Shown: piece after piece, positions 20,298 through 36,698 of the stretch | Position numbering within the stretch: the stretch's first letter is position 1 | Layout: each line of letters begins with the position of its first letter | Notes under the pieces: model-generated | Database searches by the model: none | Told to the model about the DNA's origin: nothing | What the model saw: only the letters and a program-made list of their open reading frames with translations | Program-made: the position numbers and the translations under genes | Assembly: GCF_015453285.1 (NCBI RefSeq) | Contig: NZ_JADLZT010000005.1 | Coordinates: 62,001 to 126,000, forward strand | Length of the DNA stretch: 64,000 nt | DNA from: Lysobacter niastensis | Lineage (GTDB): Bacteria > Pseudomonadota > Gammaproteobacteria > Xanthomonadales > Xanthomonadaceae | Reading direction: 5' to 3'

Positions 20298-21260
20298 ATG
20301 GCCCTTACAGTTCCGAAGCCGGTGGCGCTCGCGAAGGATGAGCACCAGCGGCTGGTGCCGCAGATCGAGTTCGACCCGGCGGCGTTCGACCCCTGGCGCA
20401 TACAGCCCGTGCGCCATCTCCTGAGCGACCATCCACTGCTTCAGCTCGAGGCGCTGACGGCGTTGGGTGCACGACTGGAAGCGGCGGGGCGCATCCGTAC
20501 GCACGCCAACGATGCGACCGCCGGAACGCCTTTCAACAACGCGCCGGATCTGCATCCGAATACGCGCTCGGCCGTGGACACCTTGAGTTCGCTGCGCGAA
20601 GCCAAGGCGTGGACGTCGCTGCTCAATGTCCAGACCGATTCCGTCTACCGCGAACTGGTCGGCATGGTGCTCGACAGCGTCCAGCCGCTGGTCGAGCAGC
20701 GCGACCCCGGCATGTGCCATCGCGCGGGGTGGATATTCGTTTCCTCGCCGCGCACGGTCACGCCATTCCATTTTGACAAGGAACACAACTTCATCCTGCA
20801 GATCCACGGCCGCAAGCGCGTGTACGTCTGGGATCACCGTGACACCGTCGTCGCCAGCGAGCTGGCGCGCGATCGCTTCCACCAGCGCCACGACCGCGAC
20901 CAGCTGCAGTGGAAGGAATCGTTCCGCGAGCGTGCGCAGGTGTTCGACCTGCTGCCGGGGCAGGGCGCCTACATGCCGTCGACCAGTCCGCACATGGTCG
21001 AGAACGGGGACGATCCATCGATCACGATCAGCTTCACGTACTACACCGATTCAACGCGGCGCGACGCAATGCTGCACAAGACCCATGCGGTGTTGCGCGA
21101 TCTCGGCGTGACACTCCCCGAGGTCGGGCGCTGGCCGCTGCTCGACGGTGCGACGGCGGTTGGCGTGCAGAGCGCGTTGGCGCTGCGCGCATTGGCCGCG
21201 CGCCTGACCGGTCGAGCCGGCGCGCCCGGGTACGCGCGTTTCGCGCAGGTGGGCATGTAG
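20298..21260 (+). CDS. JmjC/cupin-type Fe(II)/2-oxoglutarate oxygenase
   Basis: 320 residues with an AGAGGGAG ribosome-binding site upstream. The cupin core carries the facial triad His158-X-Asp160 (TPFHFDKEHNF) and His232 (TSPHMVENGD). A basic residue in LQIHGRKRVYVW is a likely 2-oxoglutarate ligand. It resembles the FIH/JmjC-like hydroxylases (cupin_8), which hydroxylate amino acid side chains on proteins or carrier-bound substrates. The gene ends two bases before the PKS/NRPS start and must share its transcript, so beta-hydroxylation of a carrier-bound amino acid or of the product is the favoured inference. No signal peptide is present. Confidence 0.87.
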   Translation: MALTVPKPVALAKDEHQRLVPQIEFDPAAFDPWRIQPVRHLLSDHPLLQLEALTALGARLEAAGRIRTHANDATAGTPFNNAPDLHPNTRSAVDTLSSLREAKAWTSLLNVQTDSVYRELVGMVLDSVQPLVEQRDPGMCHRAGWIFVSSPRTVTPFHFDKEHNFILQIHGRKRVYVWDHRDTVVASELARDRFHQRHDRDQLQWKESFRERAQVFDLLPGQGAYMPSTSPHMVENGDDPSITISFTYYTDSTRRDAMLHKTHAVLRDLGVTLPEVGRWPLLDGATAVGVQSALALRALAARLTGRAGAPGYARFAQVGM

Positions 21261-21262
21261 GG

Positions 21263-24200
21263 ATGGCCATGCACGCACCGAACCAGGAAGAAAGGCTTTC
21301 ATTGCTGGACGTGCTGCCCCAGCGTGCCGGCGATGCCGGGTGCGCGGCCATGCGCTTCACGCTCGATCCGGACCTCGCTGACATTGATCAGGAGGCGTTG
21401 ACGGCGGCGCTCGCCGTGGTCGAATCGCGCCTGACCGGCCAGGACGACGTCGTCGCGACGAAGATCGGCGCGGGCATCGTGCAGGTCGACGCCCGCGTTC
21501 CCCAGCGTGGACCCTGCGCGGATTGGAGTGCCCATCTTGCCTCGGCGATGCGTGCCGGTACGAAACCCCTGCGGCAGGTGGCGTGGGCCACTTGCAGTGG
21601 CGAGCCGGACACCGCGTCGGCGAATTCGGCCTGGCGCGTGGTCGACGGAAGCACAGTCGAGGTGACCTATCGCGAGCCGCTGGGTTCCGAGGCCATGGAA
21701 CTGGTATGGCAGTGCGTGCAGCGGGCGCTGCACTGGCTTGCGCAGCCGGCCGCGACCTTCGAAGGCCTGGACCTGATGAGCGAGGACGAGCGTTCGCGGG
21801 TGATGGGCGAATGGAACGACACCTCGGTCGCGAAGAGCGGAAGTGCGACCGTCCACGGCCGTTTCGCCGAGATCCGCGACCGGCAGCCGGATGCGCCCGC
21901 GGCCATCGACGACGTTTCGACGCTGAGCTATGCCGAACTCGACCGCCGTGCGGACATCCTGGCGCGACGCCTGCATGCGGCCGGCGTCCGGCCGGGCGGC
22001 GTCGTCGCCGTCGCCGCGCAACGCTCGGTGTCGGCCGTCGTCGCGGTGCTGGGCATCCTGAAGGCGGGCGCGGCGTACCTGCCGCTGGATGCGCATCATC
22101 CCTGCGAACGCCTGAAGTTCATGGTCGACGACGCAGGTGCCAGCGTGGTGCTGGTCGACCTGGATGGCGACGAGCTCACGCTGCCGTCGGGTACGCACGC
22201 GCTGGTCATCGATGACGGCTGGAGCGACCACGACTGGGCGGCCACCGACGACATCGTCAGCACCGGCGATTCGCTCGCCTACGTGATGTACACGTCGGGA
22301 TCGACCGGAACACCCAAGGGGGTGGAGATCCGTCATCGTTCCATCCTGCGCCTGGTCTGCGGCGTCGCTTACATCGAGCTGGGTTCGAGCACGCGGATGT
22401 TGCATGCGGCCCCGCTGGGGTTCGATGCATCGACGCTTGAAATCTGGGGCGCGCTGCTCAATGGCGGTTGCGTGGTCGTGCACGGGGAAGCGGTTCCGAC
22501 TGGCGAGGGGCTCGCCTCGACGATCTCGCGCCATGGCGTGACCACGGCCTGGTTGACGGCGGCGCTGTTCAACACCGTAGTCGACGAGAATCCGCAGCAC
22601 CTGGCCGGGCTGGACGAGCTGTTCACCGGGGGCGAGGCGCTGTCGGTGGAGCACGTGCGCCGCATGCGGCTGGAGGCGCCCGCCACGCGCCTGCGCAACG
22701 GCTACGGCCCCACGGAATGCACCACGTTCACCTGCACCCACGCGATCGATGACGTTCCGGACGAGGACAGCACTTCGATTCCGATCGGGCGTCCAATTGC
22801 GGACACGCAGGTCTACATCCTCAATGCCCGCCGGGAGCCGGTACCCGCCGGCGTGATCGGCGAGCTGTACGTGGGCGGGGAGGGTCTGGCCCGGGGCTAC
22901 CTCAACCGTCCGGAGCTGACCGCCGAACGCTTCGTCGCCAATCCCTTCGGTGAAGCGGGCGACCGGCTGTATCGCACCGGCGACCAGGTGCGTTGGCGTG
23001 ACGACGGCACCATCGAGTTCGTCGGCCGCGCCGATACGCAGGTCAAGATCCGCGGTTTCCGCATCGAGCTGGGCGAGATCGAAGCCACGCTCGCGCGTCA
23101 CTCCGCGATCCAGTCGTGCGCGGTGCTCGCGCGCGCCGATCAACCCGGCGACAAGCGCCTGGTCGCCTATTATGTCGCCCGTCGCGAGCCGCCCTCGGCG
23201 ACCGCGTTGCGGTCGTATCTCGCCTCACGTCTGCCTGATTTCATGGTGCCGGTGCGATACATCCGGCTTGGCGCTTTGCCCGTCACCGCCAACGGCAAGC
23301 TCGATCGCCGTGCGCTGCCGGCACCGGACCGGAGCCGTCCCGAACTGGCCGCCGCGTTCGAACCCGCGGTCAACGACGCCGAACATCGGATCTGCGAGGC
23401 CTTCGCGTCGCTGCTGGACGTCGAGCGCGTCGGGCGCAACGACAACTTCTTCGAACTGGGCGGCAGCTCGCTGGTCGGGTTGCGCCTGCTCGAACAACTG
23501 CGCCACCTGTTCCCGGTGCATGCCGCGGGCATCGCCGTGACCGTCCTGTTCCGTTGCCCGACGCCGGCGATGCTGGCGTTGGAGCTGGGCACGCGTGCCG
23601 CCACCGCGAAGCAGGAGCCGCGTGAGCCGGTCTTTGCCAGCGCAGACAGCGTGCACGAGGCGATCGCGATCGTGGCGATGGCCGGCCGTTTCCCGGGGGC
23701 CGGTGACATCGAAGCCTTCTGGAACAACCTGTGCGAAGGCAGGGACTCGATCACCGTGTTCGCCGCGGACCAGCTCGATCCGTCCATCGGCTGGGCCGAG
23801 CGCAGCGATCCGTCGTATGTGCCCGCGCGCGGCGTGATCGAGGGCGTGGATCAGTTCGATGCGGCGTTCTTCGGCATCAGTCCGAATGAAGCCGAATTGA
23901 TGGATCCGCAGCAGCGCATCTTCCTGGAGCTGTGCTGGGAATGCCTGGAGCGTGGCGGGCACGTGCCCGACGAAGGAACGTCGCGGATCGGCGTGTTCGC
24001 CGGCATGTACAACGCCACCTATTTCCAGAGGCACCTGGCGGGACGCGGTGACCTGATCGACCGCATCGGCGCATTCCAGGTGATGCTCGACAACGAGAAG
24101 GACTACATCGCCACCCGAACCGCCCACAAGCTCAACCTGACGGGGCCTGCGATCAGCGTCCACACGGCCTGCTCGACTTCTCTGGTGGCGATCTGCCAGG

Positions 24201-27200
24201 CGATGGACAGCCTGCGTGCGGGCCGCTGCGGGATGACCCTGGCCGGAGGCGCGTCGGTAACGTGCCCACCGCACAGCGGCTACCGCTACCAGGAAGGCGC
24301 GATGCTGTCGCCGGACGGGCATACGCGCACGTTCGACGCGCGCGCGCAGGGCACCGTGTTCAGCGACGGCGCGGCCGTGGTGCTGCTCAAGCGCTGGTCC
24401 GACGCAGTCCGCGACGGCAATCCGGTCTATGCGGTGATCCTCGGCGGCGCGGTCAACAACGACGGCGGTTACAAGGCCAGCTTCACCGCGCCGAGCAGCG
24501 AGGGGCAGGCGGCGGTGATCGCCGCCGCGCACGATGACGCCCGCGTGGCGCCGCGCAGCATCGGCTACGTGGAAGCGCACGGCACGGCGACGCCGCTGGG
24601 TGACCCGATCGAGATCGAAGGCCTGACCAAGGCGTTCCATCGCAGCACGCAGGACACCGGCTTCTGCCGCATCGGTTCGGTCAAGACCAACGTCGGCCAT
24701 ACCGTCATCGCAGCGGGAGCCGCGGGTGTCATCAAGACCGCTCTGGCGCTGACCGAGGAGCGCATCCCGGGCAACGTGCATTTCCATGCGCCCAATCCCT
24801 CGATCGCGCTAGATGGATCGCCGTTCGTGGTCAACGCGTCGCTGAGTGCGTGGCCGCGCGGCGAACAGCCGCGCCGCGCAGGTGTCAGCTCGTTCGGCGT
24901 TGGCGGCACCAATGCCCACGTCGTGCTCGAAGAAGCGCCGCTGCGACCCGAGTCGCAACCGGCCGAAGGTCCGCAACTGCTGGTGCTTTCGGCGCGCACG
25001 CCCACTGCACTGGCGCGCGCCGCGGCCGACCTCGCCGGGCACCTCACCAGCCACCCGGATGCCAACCTGGCCGACGTTGCCTGGACACTGGCCGTAGGAC
25101 GCAAGGCCTTCGCGCATCGTCTGGCGATCGCCGCCGACAGTGTGGAGGCGGCCGCGACCGCGCTCGATTCGCCCGAGACCAATGCCACCGCGATGCGCAG
25201 CCGTCCTGCGCGCGGGCGCGACGCCGTGCTTCTGTTCCCGGGGCAGGGCGCCACTTATCCCGGCATCGGGCGCGGACTTTACGACAGCGAGCCGGCATTC
25301 CGTGCTGCCGTTGACGAGTGCGCCGGCATGCTGGCGGACGAACTCGGCTTCGATCTGCGCGAGCGGATGTTCTCGGTCGACGAGCAGGCACTGCTGCAGA
25401 CATCGATCATGCAGCCGGCCACGTTCGCGATCGAGTACGCGCTGGCACGTCTGTGGATGAGCCATGGCGTGACGCCAGCAGCAATGATCGGCCACAGTGT
25501 GGGTGAGTTCGTCGCGGCCACGCTGGCCGGCGTCTTCGCGTTGCCCGATGCGTTGCGCCTGGTGGCGCGACGGGGCGCGTTGATGCAGGCGCAGCCGGCG
25601 GGCGGCATGCTGTCGGTACGCCTGGCGCTGGACGACCTGCTGCCGAGGATTCCCGAGGCGTTGTCGCTGGCGGCCGAGAACGCGCCCGGCAGTTGCGTCG
25701 TCGCCGGTCCCTTGGAAGCATTGGCGGCGTTCCAGGCGCAACTGGAAGGCGAGGGCGTCGCGTGCCGCGCACTGCGTACCTCGCACGCTTTCCATTCGGC
25801 CATGATGGATCCGGTCGTCGCGCCATTCCGCGCGGAAGTGGCCGCGATCACGCGATCGGCGCCCTCCATTCCGATCATCTCGACCGCCACCGGCGATTGG
25901 CTCGACGCGAACATGGCGGTGTCGCCGGACTACTGGGCAAGGCACCTTCGCGAGCCGGTGCGCTTCGCGGCGGCGTTGGGACGCCTGCTTGAGAACACCG
26001 GCCACGTGCTGCTCGAAACGGGCCCACGAGCAACCTTGTCGACGCTGGCGCGGCAGCATCCGTTGGCGCAGAAGCAGCAGACCGTCGCCATCGCCACGCT
26101 GGCCGACGAGCCCGATCGCGAACGCTCCGCGTTCTTCGCGGCTGCGGGTGCGTTGTGGTGCAGCGGCGTCGCGCCCGACCTGGAAAGCTTCGACCGGCGT
26201 TCGCACCGTCGCCGCCTGCTGTTGCCCACCTATCCCTTCGAACGCCAGCGCTACTGGGTCGATGCCGCTCCGGCCATGCCGGCGGTGGCTGCCGATATCG
26301 CGCCGGCTCCGTCCCCCGTGGCCGTCGACGAGACGGTTCTGGAGAACACCATGCCGCAATCCGCCATTCCCGCCGTGTCCGTCGATCGTCGTCCGCGCCT
26401 GGTCGCGCAACTGAAGGACGTGTTCGAGGATGTGGCCGGATTCGACATGGCCGACGCCGAGCCCGAGGCGAACTTCATGGAGCTCGGGCTCGACAGCCTG
26501 ATGCTGACCCAGGTCGCGCTGCAGCTGGAGAAGACGTTCGGCGTCAAAGTCAGTTTCCGGCAGCTGATGGGTGACTGCGCCAGCCTCGAACGGCTCGCGG
26601 CGATGATCGACGCGGCGCTGCCACCCGATGCGATGCCCGCACCGTCGCCCGCAGTGGCACCGCCCGCAATGCCGGCTGCCGCTGCTGGACAGGCGGTTGC
26701 CGCGATCCCGCCGATCCCGGCGATGCCTGCGGCGGCCGGAACAAGCGATTTCGCCCGCCAGGTCATCGCGCAGCAGATGCAGTTGATGGCGCAGCAACTT
26801 GCGCTGCTGTCGGGCAGTCCGGCAATGGGCGGCGCGGCGCCGCCGATGGCGCCTGCCGCATCCGTCGGACCGCCGCCTCCGGTGGCGCAGGCGCCAGTCG
26901 TCGCTGCTGCGCCGCCGGCCGCTGGCGAAGGCGGAACCGACGAAGAGGCCGCATTGGCCCACACCCGCTACGACGTGAAGAAGGCCTTCGGCGCGATCGC
27001 GCGTATCGACAGCCACTCGATGATCGAACTCAGCGACCGGCAGCGCGCCAGGCTCGACGACTTCATGGCCCGCTACGTGGCGCGCACGCGCAAGTCGAAG
27101 GAGTACACGCAGCAGCATCGCGACCACATGGCCGATCCGCGTGTCGTCAACGGCTTCCGCCCGCTGACCAAGGAGATCGTTTACCAGATCGTGATCGAGC

Positions 27201-28512
27201 GCTCCAAGGGCTCGCACATGGTCGACCTCGATGGCAACGACTACGTCGACGCGCTCAATGGCTTCGGCATGAGCCTGTTCGGATGGCAGCCGGACTTCGT
27301 GCTCGATGCGATCCGGCAGCAGCTCGAGCTGGGTTACGAGATCGGTCCGCAACATCCGTTGGCGGGCGAGGTGGCCAGGCTGGTCTGCGACGTCACCGGG
27401 CACGACCGCGCCGCCTTGTGCAATACCGGCTCGGAAGCGGTGCTCGGCGCGCTGCGCGTCGCCCGGACCGTCACGGGCCGCGAGACCGTGGTGCTGTTCA
27501 CCGGCTCCTACCACGGCATCATCGACGAGATGATCGTGCGCGGCACCAAGAAGCTGCGCGCGGTGCCAGCCGCACCTGGCATCCTGCGCAACACCGCCGA
27601 GCACGTGCTGGTGCTGGATTACGGCACGCCGGAATCGATGCAGATCATCCGCGAGCGCGCCAGCGAGATTGCCGCGGTGCTGGTGGAGCCGGTGCAGAGC
27701 CGGCGCCCGGACTTCCAGCCGCGCGAGTTCCTGAAGGAACTCCGCCAGGTCACCTCCGATGCCGGCGCTCTCTTGATCTTCGATGAAGTGGTGACCGGTT
27801 TCCGCGCGCATCCGGCCGGTGCACAGGGGCTGTTCGGCATCGCTGCCGACCTGGCAACGTATGGAAAGGTGGTCGGCGGCGGCTATCCGATCGGCGTCAT
27901 CGCCGGAAAACGCGATTATATGGATGCGCTGGACGGCGGCCATTGGCAGTTCGGCGACGACTCCGTGCCGACCGTGGGCGTCACGTACTTCGCGGGCACC
28001 TTCGTGCGGCACCCGCTGGCGCTCGCAGCCGCGCACGCCGTGCTGACCCACATCAAGGCGCACGGCGAGTCGCTGCAGCAATCGCTCAACGATCGCGCCA
28101 AGGCGATGGTTACGGAGCTCAACGGGTTCTGTTCCGAGCGCGGAGCGCCGATCGAAGTCAGGAGCTTCTCCTCGGTATGGAAGACGTTCTTCCTCGAGGA
28201 CCACCCGCTGCAGGACCTGCTGTTCGCGATGATGCGCAGCCGCGGCGTGCACATCCTCGACAACTTCCCCTGTTTCCTCACCACGGCGCACACCGAGGCC
28301 GACATCCAGCGCATCGTCACCGCCTTCAAGGAGTCGGTGGTCGAGTTGCAGGAGGCCGAGTTCCTGCCCCGGCACAGCGCGACGCCGAACACCGTGATGG
28401 ATTCCACCCGGCCGACGGTGGCCGGTGCGCGGCTCGGGCGCGATCCCGACGGGCGTCCCGCCTGGTTCGTACCGAATCCCGATCAGCCCGGCAAATACCT
28501 GAAGGTGGGGGG

Positions 28513-28516
<4 letters not shown>
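21263..28516 (+). CDS. Hybrid NRPS-PKS: A-T-KS-AT-T-aminotransferase
   Basis: 2417 residues from the ATG at 21263; AGGTGGG lies 8 bases upstream. Domains in order: residues 1-195 a C-domain-like remnant without HHxxxDG; adenylation ~195-685 (YTSGSTGTPKG at 343, GYGPTE at 480); carrier T1 with Ser736; ketosynthase ~798-1225 with Cys970 (HTACSTSL) and the His motifs EAHGTATPLGDP and NVGHT; acyltransferase ~1325-1640 with Ser1412 (GHSVGEF) and HAFH at 1508, the malonyl-CoA pattern; carrier T2 with Ser1745; a Pro/Ala linker; and a class III PLP aminotransferase ~1965-2350 with Lys2202 (ATYGKVVGGG). The specificity code read by eye is DALWFGGTFK, closest to Val codes. There are no KR, DH or ER domains. 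The expected action is loading an aliphatic amino acid, adding malonyl, and converting the beta-ketone to an amine, as in iturin/mycosubtilin synthases. The stop overlaps the next start (ATGA). Confidence 0.95.
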
Positions 28517-35004
<6,488 letters not shown>

Positions 35005-35065
35005 TCCGCAGGCACCACCACCGGTGCGTGCATGGAACCCGCAGGCCAACCTGCGGGCGGAAGGA

Positions 35066-35875
35066 ATGACCGTGGGCGTCTGGGAACCGTTCTGGCTCGG
35101 TGCTGGCGAGCAGCGCCTCTACGCCGCCCTGCACCGGGCGAATCTGCCATCGCCTCGTCTCGGCCTGGTGCTGGCGCCGCCTCTCTTGCATGAGCAGCCG
35201 CGCAGCCGTCGCCTGTTGACCGAGCTGGCGACGGCGCTGGCGCAGGAAGGCGTGCCGTGCGTGCGCTTCGATTACTTCGGAACAGGCGATTCCGACGGCA
35301 GCGGCGAGCAGCTCGACTTCGCCTCGATGCGCCGGGACCTGCAGTTCGCGGCGGACAGCCTCATCGCACGCGGCGGCGTCGAGCGGATTGGCGTGCTGGC
35401 CGTGCGCGGCGCGACCTTGCCGGTCTTCTCGTGGCTTCGCGGCGGCGGCGCGGCGAACCTGCTGGTGCTGTGGGAGCCCGTGGTCGACGGTGAGAGCTGG
35501 CTCGCCGAACTGGAGACCCGCGATGCGATGGAGCGCCGGTCGCCGTTGCGCTATCCGACCGCAGCCGGCGCGCCTCCGAATGGCGTCTCCAGCGATGATC
35601 TGCAGTTGATGGGGTATCCGGTGTCCACGCAGTTGCGTCGCGACATTGCCCAGGCGCGTGTCATCGACGACGGCGTGCGCGCCTTCCCGCGCTGCTGGAG
35701 CGTGCTCCGCGAGGATGCCGACATGCTGCCGGTCACGTGCGAGCGCGTGTTCCGGCTGCCGACCGATACTCCGTTGATTGGCGGCGCGGTCAGCATGGAT
35801 GCCTCGGTGTTCGTCACGCCGGGGCTGCAGCGCGTGGTCGATGAACTGGCTCAAGCCTTGCGAAAGGAGCGCTGA
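35066..35875 (+). CDS. Alpha/beta-hydrolase-fold protein, degenerate nucleophile (exosortase-associated hydrolase 2-like)
   Basis: 269 residues from the ATG at 35066 (MTVGVWEPFWLG); a GTG at 35024 would extend it. The fold is recognisable from LGLVLAPPLLHEQPRSRRL, ALAQEGVPCVRFDYFGTGDS and LVLWEPVVDG. These resemble the 'hydrolase 2, exosortase A system-associated' family (TIGR03101). The nucleophile elbow reads GVLAVRGATL with Arg114 where Ser is expected, and no C-terminal catalytic His is evident, so it is probably not a hydrolase by the usual mechanism. It follows the NRPS after 61 bases and precedes its sister by 4 bases. A binding or partner role for the second hydrolase is inferred. Confidence 0.8.
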   Translation: MTVGVWEPFWLGAGEQRLYAALHRANLPSPRLGLVLAPPLLHEQPRSRRLLTELATALAQEGVPCVRFDYFGTGDSDGSGEQLDFASMRRDLQFAADSLIARGGVERIGVLAVRGATLPVFSWLRGGGAANLLVLWEPVVDGESWLAELETRDAMERRSPLRYPTAAGAPPNGVSSDDLQLMGYPVSTQLRRDIAQARVIDDGVRAFPRCWSVLREDADMLPVTCERVFRLPTDTPLIGGAVSMDASVFVTPGLQRVVDELAQALRKER

Positions 35876-35879
35876 GGCG

Positions 35880-36698
35880 ATGGACACCATGGTGCAGTTC
35901 GGACCGGAGCAGCGCCTGGTCGGCGTGCTGACCGGTAATCCAGGGGCGTCGGGCATGCCGCTGGTGGTGTTGCCCAGTGCGGGCCTGTTGCCCCGGGCCG
36001 GTCCCTTCCGCCTGCATGTCGAGCTGTCCCGCCGACTCGCACGCCAGGGCGTAAGCAGCTTCCGTTTCGACGTGCCGGGTGTCGGCGAGGCGCCGCGCCT
36101 GAAAGGTTGCGGCAGCCGCGAAGCGACACTGGCCGCGCTCGAGCATCTCGCCAGCATGCACGGTGCGCGGCAGTTCATCGTCGGCGGCGTTTGCAGCGCG
36201 GCCGACGTGGCGTGGAGCGTGGCACTGGCGGATTCACGCGTGTGCGGCGTGCTGATGCTCGATGGATTGAGCTACACCGGTCCCTGGTTCCGGCTCGCCC
36301 TCGCGGCCGGCGTGCTGAGGCGGCCGATGCGCGAGTGGCCGAGCGTGATGAAGCGTTTGCTCGGGCGCATGCAGGAAAGCTCGAGCGAGCGCGCGCCAGT
36401 GATCGAGGATTACCGCGACTGGCCCGAGCGGCCCCAGGCGCAGAGTGAGTTCGCCAGGCTGGTCGCGCGCGACGTTCGTTCACTGTGGGTCTACACGGGC
36501 GGCTACACCGCACGCTTCCTGCATCCACGCCAGTTCGCCTGGAGCTTTGGCGGCGCCGTGCGCGACCGTCGCGTGGCGATGCACTACTGGCCCGACTGCG
36601 ACCACACGTTCTTTGCCCGCGTGCACCGCGACCGGTTGATGGATACCGTCGAAGGCTGGCTCGTCAGTAACTTCCGGTCGCAGGGCGCGCCGGCATGA
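35880..36698 (+). CDS. Alpha/beta hydrolase with Cys nucleophile, candidate release enzyme (exosortase-associated hydrolase 1-like)
   Basis: 272 residues from the ATG at 35880; AAAGGAGC lies 10 bases upstream. Typical parts are PLVVLPSAGLLPRAGPFRLHV, LARQGVSSFRFDVPGVGEA, the elbow VGGVCSAADVA with Cys105, and the C-terminal His242 in DCDHTFF. A Cys elbow of this form is characteristic of 'hydrolase 1, exosortase A system-associated' (TIGR03100). Its position directly after an NRPS without a thioesterase makes it the best candidate for off-loading or transferring the peptide. Its start lies 4 bases after the previous stop and its end overlaps the next gene by 4 bases. Confidence 0.82.
   Translation: MDTMVQFGPEQRLVGVLTGNPGASGMPLVVLPSAGLLPRAGPFRLHVELSRRLARQGVSSFRFDVPGVGEAPRLKGCGSREATLAALEHLASMHGARQFIVGGVCSAADVAWSVALADSRVCGVLMLDGLSYTGPWFRLALAAGVLRRPMREWPSVMKRLLGRMQESSSERAPVIEDYRDWPERPQAQSEFARLVARDVRSLWVYTGGYTARFLHPRQFAWSFGGAVRDRRVAMHYWPDCDHTFFARVHRDRLMDTVEGWLVSNFRSQGAPA

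Noticed and set aside
20909-21262. Extension of the PKS/NRPS frame upstream into the JmjC gene
   Set aside because: The extra 118 codons overlap the oxygenase gene in another frame and have no NRPS-like features; the ATG at 21263 follows the oxygenase stop with a ribosome-binding site.
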